From positions 930,001 to 994,000 of the forward strand of contig JAWKZN010000002.1 in the NCBI GenBank assembly GCA_041395945.1: a stretch of DNA of 64,000 nt, read 5' to 3'. Below the pieces are notes generated by a model that searched no databases, was not told the origin of the DNA, and saw nothing but the letters and a program-made list of their open reading frames with translations. The translations under genes were made by a program, and so were the position numbers. Origin of the DNA: Pseudomonadales bacterium (GTDB lineage: Bacteria > Pseudomonadota > Gammaproteobacteria > Pseudomonadales > Azotimanducaceae). The first letter of the stretch is position 1; every line of letters starts with the position of its first letter. Below are positions 1 to 9,324 of this stretch, in pieces.

Positions 1-1654
1 CGAGCTCCGCATGCTGATTCAGCCGACGGATCACAAACTGGAGGCGTCGGATCCGGAAGGTGACATCGAAACGTTCCAGAAAGTCGGTCTGCTGCGTCCG
101 CACGATGACTTCGTTGTCCTCTTCCCACCACTGTTCGATGGAAGAGATCATGGCTGCTCTGGTGGATTGCAGGTGCGGCTGCTCGGCCAGCAACACCCAT
201 TCCTCCATCAGTGCTTCCGTCAATCGCCAGACCCGTCGCCGCTCATAGGCTTCAAAGGCAAGGCCCAGTTCTTTTGTGGCAAGTCTTGCAACACCTACCC
301 TGAGATAACCAATCTGATCGGCAGACAGCTCCTGGTGCACCTGTCCACTCTGGAGCATGTGTACCATCGCCAGCACCCGCGGTTCATAGGTCTCCACAAT
401 GCGACGATTCGCCTGTACACGCTTATCCTGCTCAATGATCTCTCCCAGCTGCTCCACGATCGGCTGATTGCGCGGAATGGTGGACAGTGCGGCCTGCAGC
501 GTACGCAGATAGCTGAGTGTTTTTCCGGATTCGCCGGGTTCGGCAACATTCGGGTCAGGCTCGATATAGACAATGTGGCGATTCACCCGCCGGTCGGCCG
601 GCCGCTGACCCAGTGCCTGTATCGCATCACTGAAAGGTTTGTTGTTGACGATTCCGCCATCCACAAAGTAACGGTTCTTCGGGTCGAATACCTGGTGTGC
701 AGGTCGACCATCCCGGGTGAAAAGATTGTTTTCCAGGAAATTTTTCTCACGGCTCCAGTGGATCCCGAGCCGGTCAATCAGGTTACGCAGCTCATCGTGC
801 CGGAAGGGGGGAAACGCGCCGGCATAAGACGAACTCGCCCGGGCAGCCCAGACCAGGGCCGGCAGATTGTCATCGTGGAAGTCACTGCTCGCGGCAGCAT
901 CCGCATGCGCCCGGAAAGAGAGCCGGCAGAAGGCACCATGCTCGCGGTCATTGGCGACCAGTTCTTCGTGCAGACGCGTGCTGCTCGGATAGCCATTGAG
1001 ATCGGTAATGCTCGAATACACGTCCAGGCGCTGACCGGGTGGCAGCAGGGTCGAATCCGGCCGTCGACTGCGGATCAGCGCCTGGAGCGCTTCGAAAAAG
1101 CGCTCCGAGAGCCGCTCTCCGGAAAACGGCGGCTGAAACCAGGACGATCGCACGAGGCGGGCGATCTTTTCCCGGGTTTCCGCATGTCCGCCGATCTCCT
1201 TCGGCAGCCACCAGCTCAGCGCCCTCAGCAGCGGATACAGATACCATTTCTGCCAGGATGAGCGATGCGGAAAACCCAGGGATTCGATATCCGCATCGTT
1301 GAGCCACATGGAAGTCTGGGCGTCGAGCAGGGCATCCTCGGCAATGGCCTTGCCCAGCATCACGCCGTTGATGGCACCGGCCGAAGCACCCGCAACCACA
1401 TCCACAACCACCCGCAGGTGGCAGTGCCGGTTCACCCGCTTCAGCAGTTCGAAATAGGCGGATTCGGTGTCCGCTTCGCGTGGATCGAAGAGGTCTTCGA
1501 ACCGGCTGCTCAGAGCCCTTTCGCGGCCGAGTTCGTGGAAGGCTTTGGAGGCGCGGACAAGCTTATGCAGTTCCTTGGTCACGCCATGCATGTATACGGC
1601 GAGCGAGGCGCCGCCGTAAATCACAACCGCCAGTCGGAGCTCCTGCTTGTACAT
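1..1654 (-). CDS. Patatin-like phospholipase (DUF3376-type), 3' end cut by window
   Basis: The minus-strand frame is open from an ATG at 1654 to the window edge, giving about 551 codons, so the C-terminus is missing. The N-terminus has a glycine-rich YGGASLAV oxyanion segment (residues 13-20), the nucleophile elbow GASAG (Ser91) and the catalytic Asp in a DGG motif (Asp332). Together these are the Ser-Asp dyad of patatin-type lipid acyl hydrolases. The large size and layout resemble the patatin-related family with a DUF3376 C-terminal part, whose members are usually longer than what is visible here. No signal peptide is seen, so a cytoplasmic lipase acting on membrane lipid is inferred. The substrate is unknown. 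Confidence 0.85.
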   Translation of the reverse strand, partial: MYKQELRLAVVIYGGASLAVYMHGVTKELHKLVRASKAFHELGRERALSSRFEDLFDPREADTESAYFELLKRVNRHCHLRVVVDVVAGASAGAINGVMLGKAIAEDALLDAQTSMWLNDADIESLGFPHRSSWQKWYLYPLLRALSWWLPKEIGGHAETREKIARLVRSSWFQPPFSGERLSERFFEALQALIRSRRPDSTLLPPGQRLDVYSSITDLNGYPSSTRLHEELVANDREHGAFCRLSFRAHADAAASSDFHDDNLPALVWAARASSSYAGAFPPFRHDELRNLIDRLGIHWSREKNFLENNLFTRDGRPAHQVFDPKNRYFVDGGIVNNKPFSDAIQALGQRPADRRVNRHIVYIEPDPNVAEPGESGKTLSYLRTLQAALSTIPRNQPIVEQLGEIIEQDKRVQANRRIVETYEPRVLAMVHMLQSGQVHQELSADQIGYLRVGVARLATKELGLAFEAYERRRVWRLTEALMEEWVLLAEQPHLQSTRAAMISSIEQWWEEDNEVIVRTQQTDFLERFDVTFRIRRLQFVIRRLNQHAEL

Positions 1655-1886
1655 ATAGTTGACTCAGCCTTTGCCGCCCACCCGATCGGGGAGGCGACTG
1701 ACATTTACGGAATCTGCTGGGCTGAAACTCTACCCGAACCGGCAACTGTCGGGATTCAACACCAATTGACCAGCAATCACCACAGCAGAGGTTTTCACCA
1801 TCAGGCTGCAGATGGCCGGGGAAATCTGCGACAGGAATGTGATGGAAGTCCCAAACAGGAGCAGCCATCGCAACCATACTTCGAAT

Positions 1887-2144
1887 ATGAGGAAGAAAGA
1901 CAAAACCCACGCCACCCATTTCCGCTCCGGCGATCGTCTGTTCTGCCTCAACGGCAACTGGTTTTTCCAGACCCGCGAGGAAGACCATGGTCCGTTTCCG
2001 ACCCGGGAAGCCGCCTCACGCGAGCTCAAGCGTTATGTAGACGAAATGAGCTATTTCGACAGCGTCGCCGGAGAGGTCAGGGTCAAACCACGCACCAGCG
2101 AGCGGGCCTTCGCGGATTTCAAGCTGGTAGACAAGGACGCCTGA
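1887..2144 (+). CDS. Small DUF6316-like protein
   Basis: An 85-residue hydrophilic protein. I chose the ATG at 1887 because it gives the N-terminus MRKKDKTHATHFRSGDRLFC, directly before the conserved part; a longer frame upstream has no family-like sequence. The segment with RSGDR, NGNWFFQTRE and GPF.TREAA matches my recollection of the DUF6316 family, small gammaproteobacterial proteins of unknown function. Nothing in the neighbourhood suggests a job. It stands alone between the divergent patatin gene and the lipoprotein gene downstream. Confidence 0.65.
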   Translation: MRKKDKTHATHFRSGDRLFCLNGNWFFQTREEDHGPFPTREAASRELKRYVDEMSYFDSVAGEVRVKPRTSERAFADFKLVDKDA

Positions 2145-2256
2145 ACGACCGGTCTCCGCCAGCCTTGACCATTCAGGCTGCAGCATGGGACATTCGAGCG
2201 ACCGCCTGCTCCGGGACTCCCGTGTGTCTGCACAGCTCCCCGATATCTCCCCTTCG

Positions 2257-2865
2257 GTGAAAAATCAGCTGGCGCTGCTTATCGCGCTGCTCTTCATCAG
2301 CGGTTGCGCCGCCCGGACCGACGTCATCAGTACCGATTTCACCCGTCAGAGCGGACTCTATGTCGTTGCCTTTGTCGACTCACCCGAAGTACGCGCGCAG
2401 CTCGAAGATCAGTTTGTGCGCGATCTGGCTGATCAGAACATCCGCGGGGTGGCGAGTCGCACCGACATTCCCGACATCAAGCGTGCCCGGCCATCAGACA
2501 TGGTGCGGGCGGCAAACCGCCACGATGTGGCTGCTGTGGTGATCATCAACCGGGTGGCTCGAGACGGCACGGGGGGCATCATCGAAAGCGACAGACGGAT
2601 CACCCCGGACAATCCGGATCTTCACGCCTATTACGAAGCCACCAAAGACGAGCTCGACCTGTATCAGCAGAACGAACCCGTGTTTGCCGAGGTCAACGCA
2701 TTCTTCGTGGACGGCAACAGGACACGTCGCTTCTGGACCGGAACCACCTGGGCATTCAATGAAGGAGACGCCACTGCCGTTATCGGCGGCATCAGTAAAA
2801 CCATCGCCGCCGAGATGGCCAGGGTGCGTGACGAAATCCGTTCCTACGATCGACCAATGCGGTGA
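2257..2865 (+). CDS. Putative lipoprotein of unknown function
   Basis: Starting at the GTG at 2257, the protein begins MKNQLALLIALLFISGC, a lipoprotein signal peptide with a lipobox ending at Cys17. An open frame extends further upstream, but that would place 24 polar residues ahead of the signal, so the GTG is preferred; no clear Shine-Dalgarno decides it. The mature part of about 185 residues has an alternating alpha/beta look, with a hydrophobic strand VAAVVIINRV. It recalls small envelope lipoproteins that share a fold with TolB-N/CsgG-type proteins, but I do not recognise the family. It is expected to be anchored in the envelope. Confidence 0.65.
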   Translation: MKNQLALLIALLFISGCAARTDVISTDFTRQSGLYVVAFVDSPEVRAQLEDQFVRDLADQNIRGVASRTDIPDIKRARPSDMVRAANRHDVAAVVIINRVARDGTGGIIESDRRITPDNPDLHAYYEATKDELDLYQQNEPVFAEVNAFFVDGNRTRRFWTGTTWAFNEGDATAVIGGISKTIAAEMARVRDEIRSYDRPMR

Positions 2866-2915
2866 CTGGCGGGAGCGTTTCCACGGACACCAGAGAAAAT
2901 CCCGTGCAGATTCTG

Positions 2916-4460
2916 TCAGAGCCCGTAGCTGTAACTTGCACCAAGGCCCAGCGGCAGTCCCACCGCCCAGTAGGCGAGTAGAAACATCGTCCACAGCAGC
3001 AGAAAGCCGATTGAGTAAGGCAGCATCATGGCAACCACGGTCCCGATACCCGTCTCCCGCACATAGCGCTGGCAGAACACCACCACCAGCGGGAAGTAAG
3101 GCATCAGCGGGGTGATGATGTTCGTCGAGGAATCCCCCACCCGGTAAGCGGCCTGGGTCAGATCCGGTGAAATGCCCAGCTGCATCAGCATCGGCACAAA
3201 AATCGGAGCCAGCAACGCCCATTTAGCCGAGGCTGAGCCCACAAACAGATTGATGGTCCCCGTGATCATCACCATGGCGATGATGGTGATGAAGCCAGGC
3301 ATTGCCGCCGCCTTCAGCCAGCCGGCTCCCTGCAGCGCGAGCAGCACACCGAGGTTGGAGCGGCCGAATTCGGCAATGAAGAGTGCGGCGAAGAACGCCA
3401 TCACAATGTAGTAACCCATGCTGCTCATCGCCTGAGTCATGCCCGCGATGATGTCCCTGTGGCTTTTCACCGACCCCGAAACATAGCCGTATACGACACC
3501 GGGAATGATGAACAACAGGAAGATCAGTGGCACGATGCTGCGCATCAGCGGCGCGGCCGATGCGGCCAGCTCACCATCCGGTGCCCGCCAGGCGGAGGTT
3601 TCCGGCCAGGCGCTCAGTGCCAGCGCGCCGATGCCGATTGCCATGGCCGCACATCCGGCGCGCAGGCCGCGTCGCTCTGCCGCTGTCAGAGTCTCCATGC
3701 CCTCGCTGCGGGCGCCGTCACCATTCACCGTCAGTCCGCGCAGCCGGGGCTCAACCAGCCTGTCTGTGATGTACCAGCCGAGACCGACGATGAGCAGTGT
3801 GGAGGCGGATGTGAAAAACCAGTTGTTGAGGGGGTTCAGCACGATGTCGGGATCAATGAGTTGCGCGCCTGCCTGACTGATGCCCTGCAGCATGGGGTCG
3901 AGTGCGGACGGCACGAAATTGGCGGAGAAACCGCCGGAAACTCCAGCGAAAGCCACTGCAATGCCTACCAGCGGATGGCGCCCCGCGGCCTGGAAGATCA
4001 CCGCACCTAACGGAATGACCAGCACGTAGCCCGCGTCCGCAGCGCTGTGGCTGACGATGGCAACCAGCAGCAGCATGGGCGTGAGCAGTGTCCGCGAAGT
4101 CACCGCGAGCAGCGCGCGCAGTCCCGCGCGGATGAAGCCCGTATGGTCGGCGACACCGATTCCCAGCATGGCGAGCAGCACCACCCCCAGAGGGTGGAAC
4201 TGCACGAAGGTGGTTACCATGGTCGACAGAAAACTGGCGAGAGACGCACCGGTGAGCAGGTTTACCACCGTCACCGGCTCACCACTGCGTGGATCGATGT
4301 GTGCGTAGTCGAACTGGGCAAGCAGCGCCGAAAGTACCCACACAGCGATCAGCAGCAGCAGAAACAGCAGTGCGGGATCCGGCAGCCGGTTGCCGACGCG
4401 CTCGATCCAGTCCAGGGCCCGCACCTGCAGTCCGCGGGATACGGGAGCCGGGGTGTTCAC
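2916..4460 (-). CDS. AbgT-family transporter
   Basis: A 514-residue, strongly hydrophobic protein of the usual AbgT length (about 500), with roughly a dozen membrane segments. Recognisable AbgT stretches include SHSAADAGYVLVIPLGA, GGFSANFVPSALDP and, near the C-terminus, GDSSTNIITPLMPY. AbgT proteins import p-aminobenzoyl-glutamate or export sulfonamides by proton coupling; the substrate here is not shown by the sequence. It starts at a GTG that overlaps the stop of the upstream membrane gene by four bases (GTGA), so the two form a translationally coupled operon. Confidence 0.9.
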   Translation of the reverse strand: MNTPAPVSRGLQVRALDWIERVGNRLPDPALLFLLLLIAVWVLSALLAQFDYAHIDPRSGEPVTVVNLLTGASLASFLSTMVTTFVQFHPLGVVLLAMLGIGVADHTGFIRAGLRALLAVTSRTLLTPMLLLVAIVSHSAADAGYVLVIPLGAVIFQAAGRHPLVGIAVAFAGVSGGFSANFVPSALDPMLQGISQAGAQLIDPDIVLNPLNNWFFTSASTLLIVGLGWYITDRLVEPRLRGLTVNGDGARSEGMETLTAAERRGLRAGCAAMAIGIGALALSAWPETSAWRAPDGELAASAAPLMRSIVPLIFLLFIIPGVVYGYVSGSVKSHRDIIAGMTQAMSSMGYYIVMAFFAALFIAEFGRSNLGVLLALQGAGWLKAAAMPGFITIIAMVMITGTINLFVGSASAKWALLAPIFVPMLMQLGISPDLTQAAYRVGDSSTNIITPLMPYFPLVVVFCQRYVRETGIGTVVAMMLPYSIGFLLLWTMFLLAYWAVGLPLGLGASYSYGL

Positions 4461-4927
4461 AGGCTGCCGCGTTGCTGTGCGGTCGACTCAACCTCTCGCT
4501 GACGGCCGCTGCCGGCCAGCCAGAACACATAACCGCCGAGCGCACCTGCAAAACCCTGCAGGAGCAGACCGGCCGGACTGCGTGCAGCCGCCACCGGGGT
4601 AAGATCCAGTACCTGGCGCATGATCAGATGCATGGCGATCACCGCGACAAATCCCGCGAGCACACAGCCGACCCTGCGCCATCCGGGTAGAAAACGGCTG
4701 ATCAGCACCGCCACGAGCAGGCCGACAGTGAGCGCGACCGCGAGCAGCGGCGCGTAAGTTGCAAACATGCTGACCTGATCATGCAGGGTGGCACCCAGAC
4801 GATCGGCGATACTGACATCGACCCCCATCTGACCCAGCGCTGACATTACCGCCTGGGTCGCCGCTGCCGCGCCGACGATGTAGGCGGTGAGCAGTGCGAG
4901 CAGAAAGGCACCGAGCGATCGAATCAT
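4457..4927 (-). CDS. Four-helix membrane protein upstream of AbgT
   Basis: A 156-residue protein with about four hydrophobic segments (residues 3-25, 55-80, 86-104 and 122-142) and no motif I recognise. Its stop overlaps the GTG start of the AbgT transporter by four bases, so the two are co-translated. A partner or accessory role for the transporter is an inference from this coupling only. Confidence 0.7.
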   Translation of the reverse strand: MIRSLGAFLLALLTAYIVGAAAATQAVMSALGQMGVDVSIADRLGATLHDQVSMFATYAPLLAVALTVGLLVAVLISRFLPGWRRVGCVLAGFVAVIAMHLIMRQVLDLTPVAAARSPAGLLLQGFAGALGGYVFWLAGSGRQREVESTAQQRGSL

Positions 4928-5005
4928 CTGTTTCCCCTGAACTGCGGCCTGTGGAATCGAGGCCTATCAATGCTGACGACGGGCTACTAGGATAACGGCT
5001 TCCTG

Positions 5006-6205
5006 TTGGCTGTCATCCCTATAGTGCAAACAAAAGTGCAAACAAACAGACTCCTGCTCCCCTGCCGGAACACCACCCGGCGCACCCGGAACCGGTCGCT
5101 GGCAGCAGTCGCTGCAGGATTTGTGGCCGCCGCCGCGATCCTTGCTGCCACGGCCGCCAGTGCGTATCGGCTCGAAACCGTGACCGACAATCTCGCAAAC
5201 CCCTGGTGCGTGGCCTTTCTGCCGGGTGGTGACTTCCTCGTCACCGGGCGCGCGGGAACACTGCGTCGGGTTTCGACCTCCGGCGCTGTCGGGGAGCCGA
5301 TTGCCAATGTGCCACCTGTTTTTTTCGCCGGCCAGGGCGGCCTGTTCGATGTGATCCTCGATCCGGATTTTCCGGGCAATCAGCGGATCTATCTGTCATT
5401 TGCCCACGGCGACATGTCGGCCAACGCCACCCGGGTTGTGCGTGCCCGTTTACAGGACAACAGTCTGACCGACGTAGAGGCCATCTTCACAGCCAGTCCC
5501 AGCAAAGACACCCCCCAGCACTACGGCGGCCGGATGCTGTTCCTCCCCGATGGCACCCTGCTGCTCACCACAGGTGACGGCTTCGACTACCGGGAACAGG
5601 CCCAGAATACCCGGGCGCTGCTCGGCAAGACGGTGCGCATACGCACCGATGGCAGTCTGCCGGCCGATAACCCCTTCGCGGATGGCAAAGGCGGCCATCC
5701 TGCGGTGTGGACCTATGGCCACCGCAATCCCCAGGGCCTGGCGCTGGATCCCGCCACCGGCACTGTCTATCTGCACGAGCACGGCCCGCGGGGCGGCGAT
5801 GAGGTCAACGTGCTGGCGCCTGGACTGAATTATGGCTGGCCGGCCATCACCTACGGCCTCGACTACAGTGGCGCCTATGTTTCGCCTTTCACCGAATACG
5901 CCGGGATGGAGCAGCCTCTGCACTACTGGGTGCCTTCGATCGCACCTTCGGGTTTCGCCGTCTATCGCGGTGATGCGTTTCCGGAGTGGAATGGCAGTCT
6001 GCTGGTCGGCGCACTGGTGGATCGGGAAATCCGCCGCCTGAGTTCAGGTGCGGGTGAGAACCTGGCGAGTGGTCCTCTCGAGGAGGAATCCCTGTTCAGT
6101 GAAATCGGCGCCCGCATCCGCGATGTACGGGTCGGGCCGGATGGACTGATCTACCTGCTCACGGACGGATCTCCCGGATCGCTGATCCGGGTTCGCGCAG
6201 ACTGA
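5006..6205 (+). CDS. PQQ-dependent sugar dehydrogenase (glucose/sorbosone dehydrogenase fold)
   Basis: About 399 residues. A secretion signal with an alanine-rich core is followed by the six-bladed propeller typical of soluble aldose sugar dehydrogenases. Family signatures include LANPWCVAFLPGG, GGLFDVILDPDF, GHRNPQGLALDP, EHGPRGGDEVN and NYGWPAITYG. Such enzymes oxidise sugars in the periplasm with PQQ. The start is uncertain: the frame opens with TTG at 5006, and in-frame GTG codons at 5024 and 5036 are alternatives. The 3' end overlaps the convergent histidine-kinase gene by 47 bases. Confidence 0.85.
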   Translation: MAVIPIVQTKVQTNRLLLPCRNTTRRTRNRSLAAVAAGFVAAAAILAATAASAYRLETVTDNLANPWCVAFLPGGDFLVTGRAGTLRRVSTSGAVGEPIANVPPVFFAGQGGLFDVILDPDFPGNQRIYLSFAHGDMSANATRVVRARLQDNSLTDVEAIFTASPSKDTPQHYGGRMLFLPDGTLLLTTGDGFDYREQAQNTRALLGKTVRIRTDGSLPADNPFADGKGGHPAVWTYGHRNPQGLALDPATGTVYLHEHGPRGGDEVNVLAPGLNYGWPAITYGLDYSGAYVSPFTEYAGMEQPLHYWVPSIAPSGFAVYRGDAFPEWNGSLLVGALVDREIRRLSSGAGENLASGPLEEESLFSEIGARIRDVRVGPDGLIYLLTDGSPGSLIRVRAD

Positions 6206-8681
6206 CATCGGCCCGGGCAAGGACTTCCGAGAGCGCCTGCAGGCGTACGGGCTTGGTGAGAAAGTCGTCCATACCGGCGGCCAGGCACTCTTCCCGATCA
6301 CTCTGCATGGCGTTGGCCGTCATCGCGATGATGTGCGGCTGGCTCATGTCCGGGTTCTCACGCACCAGCCGCGTGGCTTCCAGTCCATCCACCTCAGGCA
6401 TCTGCACATCCATGAACACCACGTCGTAATGCCGCTGACTGAGCATTTCCACCGCTTCCCGACCGTTTGCCACCACATCGGCTTTTACCCCGAGACGTGA
6501 GAGCAGTCCCTGGGCAACCTTCTGATTCACCAGATTGTCCTCGGCAACCAGCACACTGAACCGGTAAGTGTTCGAGGATTCTGCAGGCAGGCGCTCGGGC
6601 GGTCCGCCTGCATCCTTCTCCTGTAACAGACTGATCAGTGCATCAGTGAGCTGCCGGGGTCGGATCGGTTTTGTGAAGGTATAGTCAAACAGTTCACCGT
6701 GCTGTCCGTCGCCCAGCGAAGAAAGCAGGATGAGCAGCGGCCGCCTGTCGGGGATTGCGCGAAGCGCCCGCGCCAGTTCAACACCGTCCATGCCCGGCAT
6801 GTGCATGTCCAAAATCAGCATCCGGCAGTCAGTATCTGCCAGATAGGCATCGAGCAGCCCCCGGGGATCCTCCAGTACCCGGGCGTTCATACCCAGCCGG
6901 GTCAGATAGCTCTCCAGGACCCGACGATTGGTCTGATTGTCATCGACCGCGAGCACACGGCAACCCCGAAGCGTCTCGAGCGATTCGGTACGGGTACCCG
7001 CAGTAACCTGCATCGGCAGCAGACAGCGGAAGGTCGAGCCACGCCCGTACTCGCTGCTGACTTCAATCTCACCACCCATCAGGTGGACGAGTTCCCGGGT
7101 GATGCTCAGACCCAGACCGGTGCCACCGAAACGCCGGGTGGTGGAAGCATCCGCCTGCGTGAAAGCATCAAACACCCGATCGATCTGCTCTTTCGGTATC
7201 CCCAGGCCACTGTCGATCACGGCGATCTCCAGCAGACAAATCTCCCGCCCCTCTTCAGCAGGCGCAGCCCGGGGTTTTGAATCCTGTTCCCGCACAGCCA
7301 GACAGACCTCGCCTCTGTCGGTGAACTTCACCGCATTACCGAGGAGATTGATCACCACCTGACGGATGCGGGAACTGTCACCGATGTAGTGCTCGGGCAG
7401 GTCAAGATCCCAATCAAACAGCAGTTCGAGATCTTTCTCCATGGCGGAGGGGAGTACCACGTCGAGTGCGTCTGCAAGACAGGCTTCCAGATCGAAGGCA
7501 TGACTCTCCAGCTGGATCTGACCCGCGTCCACTTTGGAGAAGTCGAGAATCGAGTTGATGATATGCAGCAGAGACTCCCCGCTGGCACGAATCGTCTCCA
7601 CGTAATCCTTCTGCTGGTGGTTCAACTCAGTGCCACCGAGAAGCGACGTCATTCCGATCACACCGTTCATTGGTGTGCGGATCTCGTGTGACATGTTGGC
7701 CAGAAACTGGGTCCTGGCGGCGGCGGCGGATTCTGCCGCCAGACGCGCTTCATTCAACAGCCGGGTCTGTTCCGCCTGGTGCGAGATGTCCTGCACTGTG
7801 CCGAATATTTGCACATCTCCACTCCCGCGCTGGCCGATGACGCGGATGTCGATACACTGACCCTCACCACTGAGAACCGCGCACTGCATCTCGAAGTCGC
7901 GCGCGACACCCGACTGCAGACTTTCCAGGTGTGCCAGCAGCACGGGCTGTTCCGCCGGTACCGCCATCATGTCGATGGCATCAGAGATCAGCAGAGAAGG
8001 CAGCGGTGGTCGTGCCAGAATCTCCCACAGCGAATCACTGAACTGCAGTCTTCCACCCGGGTAGTACTCCCAGTTCCCGACCCGCAGTACCCGCTGGGCC
8101 CGCTGCAGCGTGCGCTCGCTCAACAGCAACCGGTTTTCGGCTTCAAGGCGCTGCGACCTGCTGAGAATGGCGGAAGCAAGGATGAGATAGAGAAAACCGA
8201 TGAACGGCAGCATCTGGGACAGAAAGAACATGCCGGATACCACAGGCTCCGGCAGCATCAGAACAGTACCGGTAACGTTGATTGCCGCCAGTCCCAGGAA
8301 GATCCGCAGGTGCGACACCCGCTGCAGTGTGGCGGCAGCGGCAGCGGTGTAAATGAAACTCTGCAGCGCTGCCTCGAAGCTCAGATTCTGCTGGTAATTG
8401 TGGATGGTCTGCGACATGGCACCCCACGCCAGCAGCCAGACCCACACCAGCTCCAGATGCCGGACCGCTATGTGCCGGACAAATGTCAGCCCGACCACCA
8501 AGGCGAATCCGGCAATCATCACCCCATACACCGACCAGTCCAGCAGGGTGCGGGTGGTGTAGGTGCTGCCGAGCCAGCCAGCCAGGAAAATGGCCACGAC
8601 TGCGAGGATGCCGACCGCCCGATAGTGCAGCACAGGATTCGCCAGCAGGCGCTCGAGCAGGATCGGTCGGACCGTCGCCAT
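6159..8681 (-). CDS. Hybrid sensor histidine kinase with two receiver domains
   Basis: An 840-residue membrane sensor kinase. About six N-terminal hydrophobic segments occupy residues 20-175. A PAS-like region (195-300) leads into the dimerisation helix with SHEIRTPMNG (phospho-acceptor His332). The ATPase domain shows N-box, G1 and G2 motifs (NLLGNAVKF, DSGLGIP, GGTGLGLSI). Two receiver domains follow with phospho-acceptor Asp625 and Asp758. There is no Hpt domain, so phosphotransfer to a separate protein is expected. The signal is unknown. A hairpin overlapping its Shine-Dalgarno is listed separately. Confidence 0.92.
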   Translation of the reverse strand: MATVRPILLERLLANPVLHYRAVGILAVVAIFLAGWLGSTYTTRTLLDWSVYGVMIAGFALVVGLTFVRHIAVRHLELVWVWLLAWGAMSQTIHNYQQNLSFEAALQSFIYTAAAAATLQRVSHLRIFLGLAAINVTGTVLMLPEPVVSGMFFLSQMLPFIGFLYLILASAILSRSQRLEAENRLLLSERTLQRAQRVLRVGNWEYYPGGRLQFSDSLWEILARPPLPSLLISDAIDMMAVPAEQPVLLAHLESLQSGVARDFEMQCAVLSGEGQCIDIRVIGQRGSGDVQIFGTVQDISHQAEQTRLLNEARLAAESAAAARTQFLANMSHEIRTPMNGVIGMTSLLGGTELNHQQKDYVETIRASGESLLHIINSILDFSKVDAGQIQLESHAFDLEACLADALDVVLPSAMEKDLELLFDWDLDLPEHYIGDSSRIRQVVINLLGNAVKFTDRGEVCLAVREQDSKPRAAPAEEGREICLLEIAVIDSGLGIPKEQIDRVFDAFTQADASTTRRFGGTGLGLSITRELVHLMGGEIEVSSEYGRGSTFRCLLPMQVTAGTRTESLETLRGCRVLAVDDNQTNRRVLESYLTRLGMNARVLEDPRGLLDAYLADTDCRMLILDMHMPGMDGVELARALRAIPDRRPLLILLSSLGDGQHGELFDYTFTKPIRPRQLTDALISLLQEKDAGGPPERLPAESSNTYRFSVLVAEDNLVNQKVAQGLLSRLGVKADVVANGREAVEMLSQRHYDVVFMDVQMPEVDGLEATRLVRENPDMSQPHIIAMTANAMQSDREECLAAGMDDFLTKPVRLQALSEVLARADVSLREPGSAIREIRP

Positions 8682-8688
8682 GTTTTTA

Positions 8689-8711
8689 CCTCTTCTTCAG
8701 TCTAGAAGAGG
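8689..8711 (-). promoter_or_regulatory. Hairpin over the ribosome-binding site of the hybrid kinase
   Basis: CCTCTTCT and AGAAGAGG form a perfect 8-bp inverted repeat with a 7-base loop. On the minus strand its 3' arm (AGAAGAGG) is the purine-rich Shine-Dalgarno of the kinase, which starts at 8681 after TAAAAAC. The stem would hide that site in the transcript. A control role is inference. Confidence 0.45.
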
Positions 8712-8785
8712 ATCCCCCGGGGGCCAGGATTCACACCTGGACCCCGAAGGCAGACGCTGAAACTGTGAACTCTGACCGCCCGGAA

Positions 8786-9253
8786 TCAGCCGAGCAGTTC
8801 GGCAATCCGAGCCTCGATCTCTTCCGGGGTGGTTTTCGGCTCGAAGCGATCAACGACCTTGCCCTGGCCATCCACCAGAAACTTGGTGAAGTTCCAGGCG
8901 ATGTCGCCGGGTTTGCCCTTTTTCAGGAACTCATAGAGATCGCAGGCACCGGTACCATTGACCTCGATCTTCGAAAACAGCGGAAAGTTCACGTCGTACT
9001 TCGATGTGGCGAATTCCAGAATTTCGGCATCGCTGCCGGGTTCCTGGGCACCGAACTGGTTGCAGGGGAAGCCGAGTACCGAAAATCCCTTGCTTGCGTG
9101 GGTCTCCTGAAGGGTACGCAGACCTGCGTACTGTGGTGTCAGTCCTCAGCGACTGGCGACGTTGACGATCAGGCAGAGCTTTCCCTGAAAGTCCGCTAAA
9201 CTCACCCGCTCACCATTGATGTCATTCATTTCGATGTTGTGAAAATCGGTCAT
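8786..9253 (-). CDS. Selenocysteine-containing glutathione peroxidase (in-frame UGA at catalytic residue 36)
   Basis: Reading through one TGA at 9148-9146 gives a complete 155-residue GPx. The TGA falls exactly in the catalytic motif: NVASR-U36-GLTPQYAGL. The rest of the GPx tetrad is present: Gln70 (in NQFGAQEPGS) and Trp120-Asn121 (in AWNFTKF). The downstream part has no other stop or frameshift, and the length is normal for a bacterial GPx. A hairpin with SECIS geometry lies just after the UGA (separate entry). ATG 9253 is preferred because GAGGAG lies 8 bases upstream; ATG 9257-9259 is too close to it. GPx reduces H2O2 or lipid peroxides with thiols. An annotation pipeline would split it into two fragments or call it a pseudogene. 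Expression needs SelA, SelB, SelC and SelD encoded elsewhere. Confidence 0.88.
9114..9131 (-). promoter_or_regulatory. Predicted bacterial SECIS element of the GPx gene
   Basis: Fourteen bases after the UGA, GTACGCA-GGTC-TGCGTAC forms a perfect 7-bp stem with a four-base loop starting with G. The loop begins 22 bases after the UGA, inside the 16-37 base window described for bacterial SECIS elements. A lower CTGA/TCAG pairing can extend the stem. The element lies within the coding sequence, as is normal for bacteria. Confidence 0.8.
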
Positions 9254-9324
9254 TGCCATCTCTCCTCGAGTTCGGTGCCCGATCATAACCCCAACCATCC
9301 GCCAACAGAACTCAGGTGGTCGCC

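Noticed and set aside
8786..9253. Glutathione peroxidase as a pseudogene or two separate genes
   Set aside because: The single stop is TGA at the Sec position, everything else is intact, and a SECIS-like hairpin follows.
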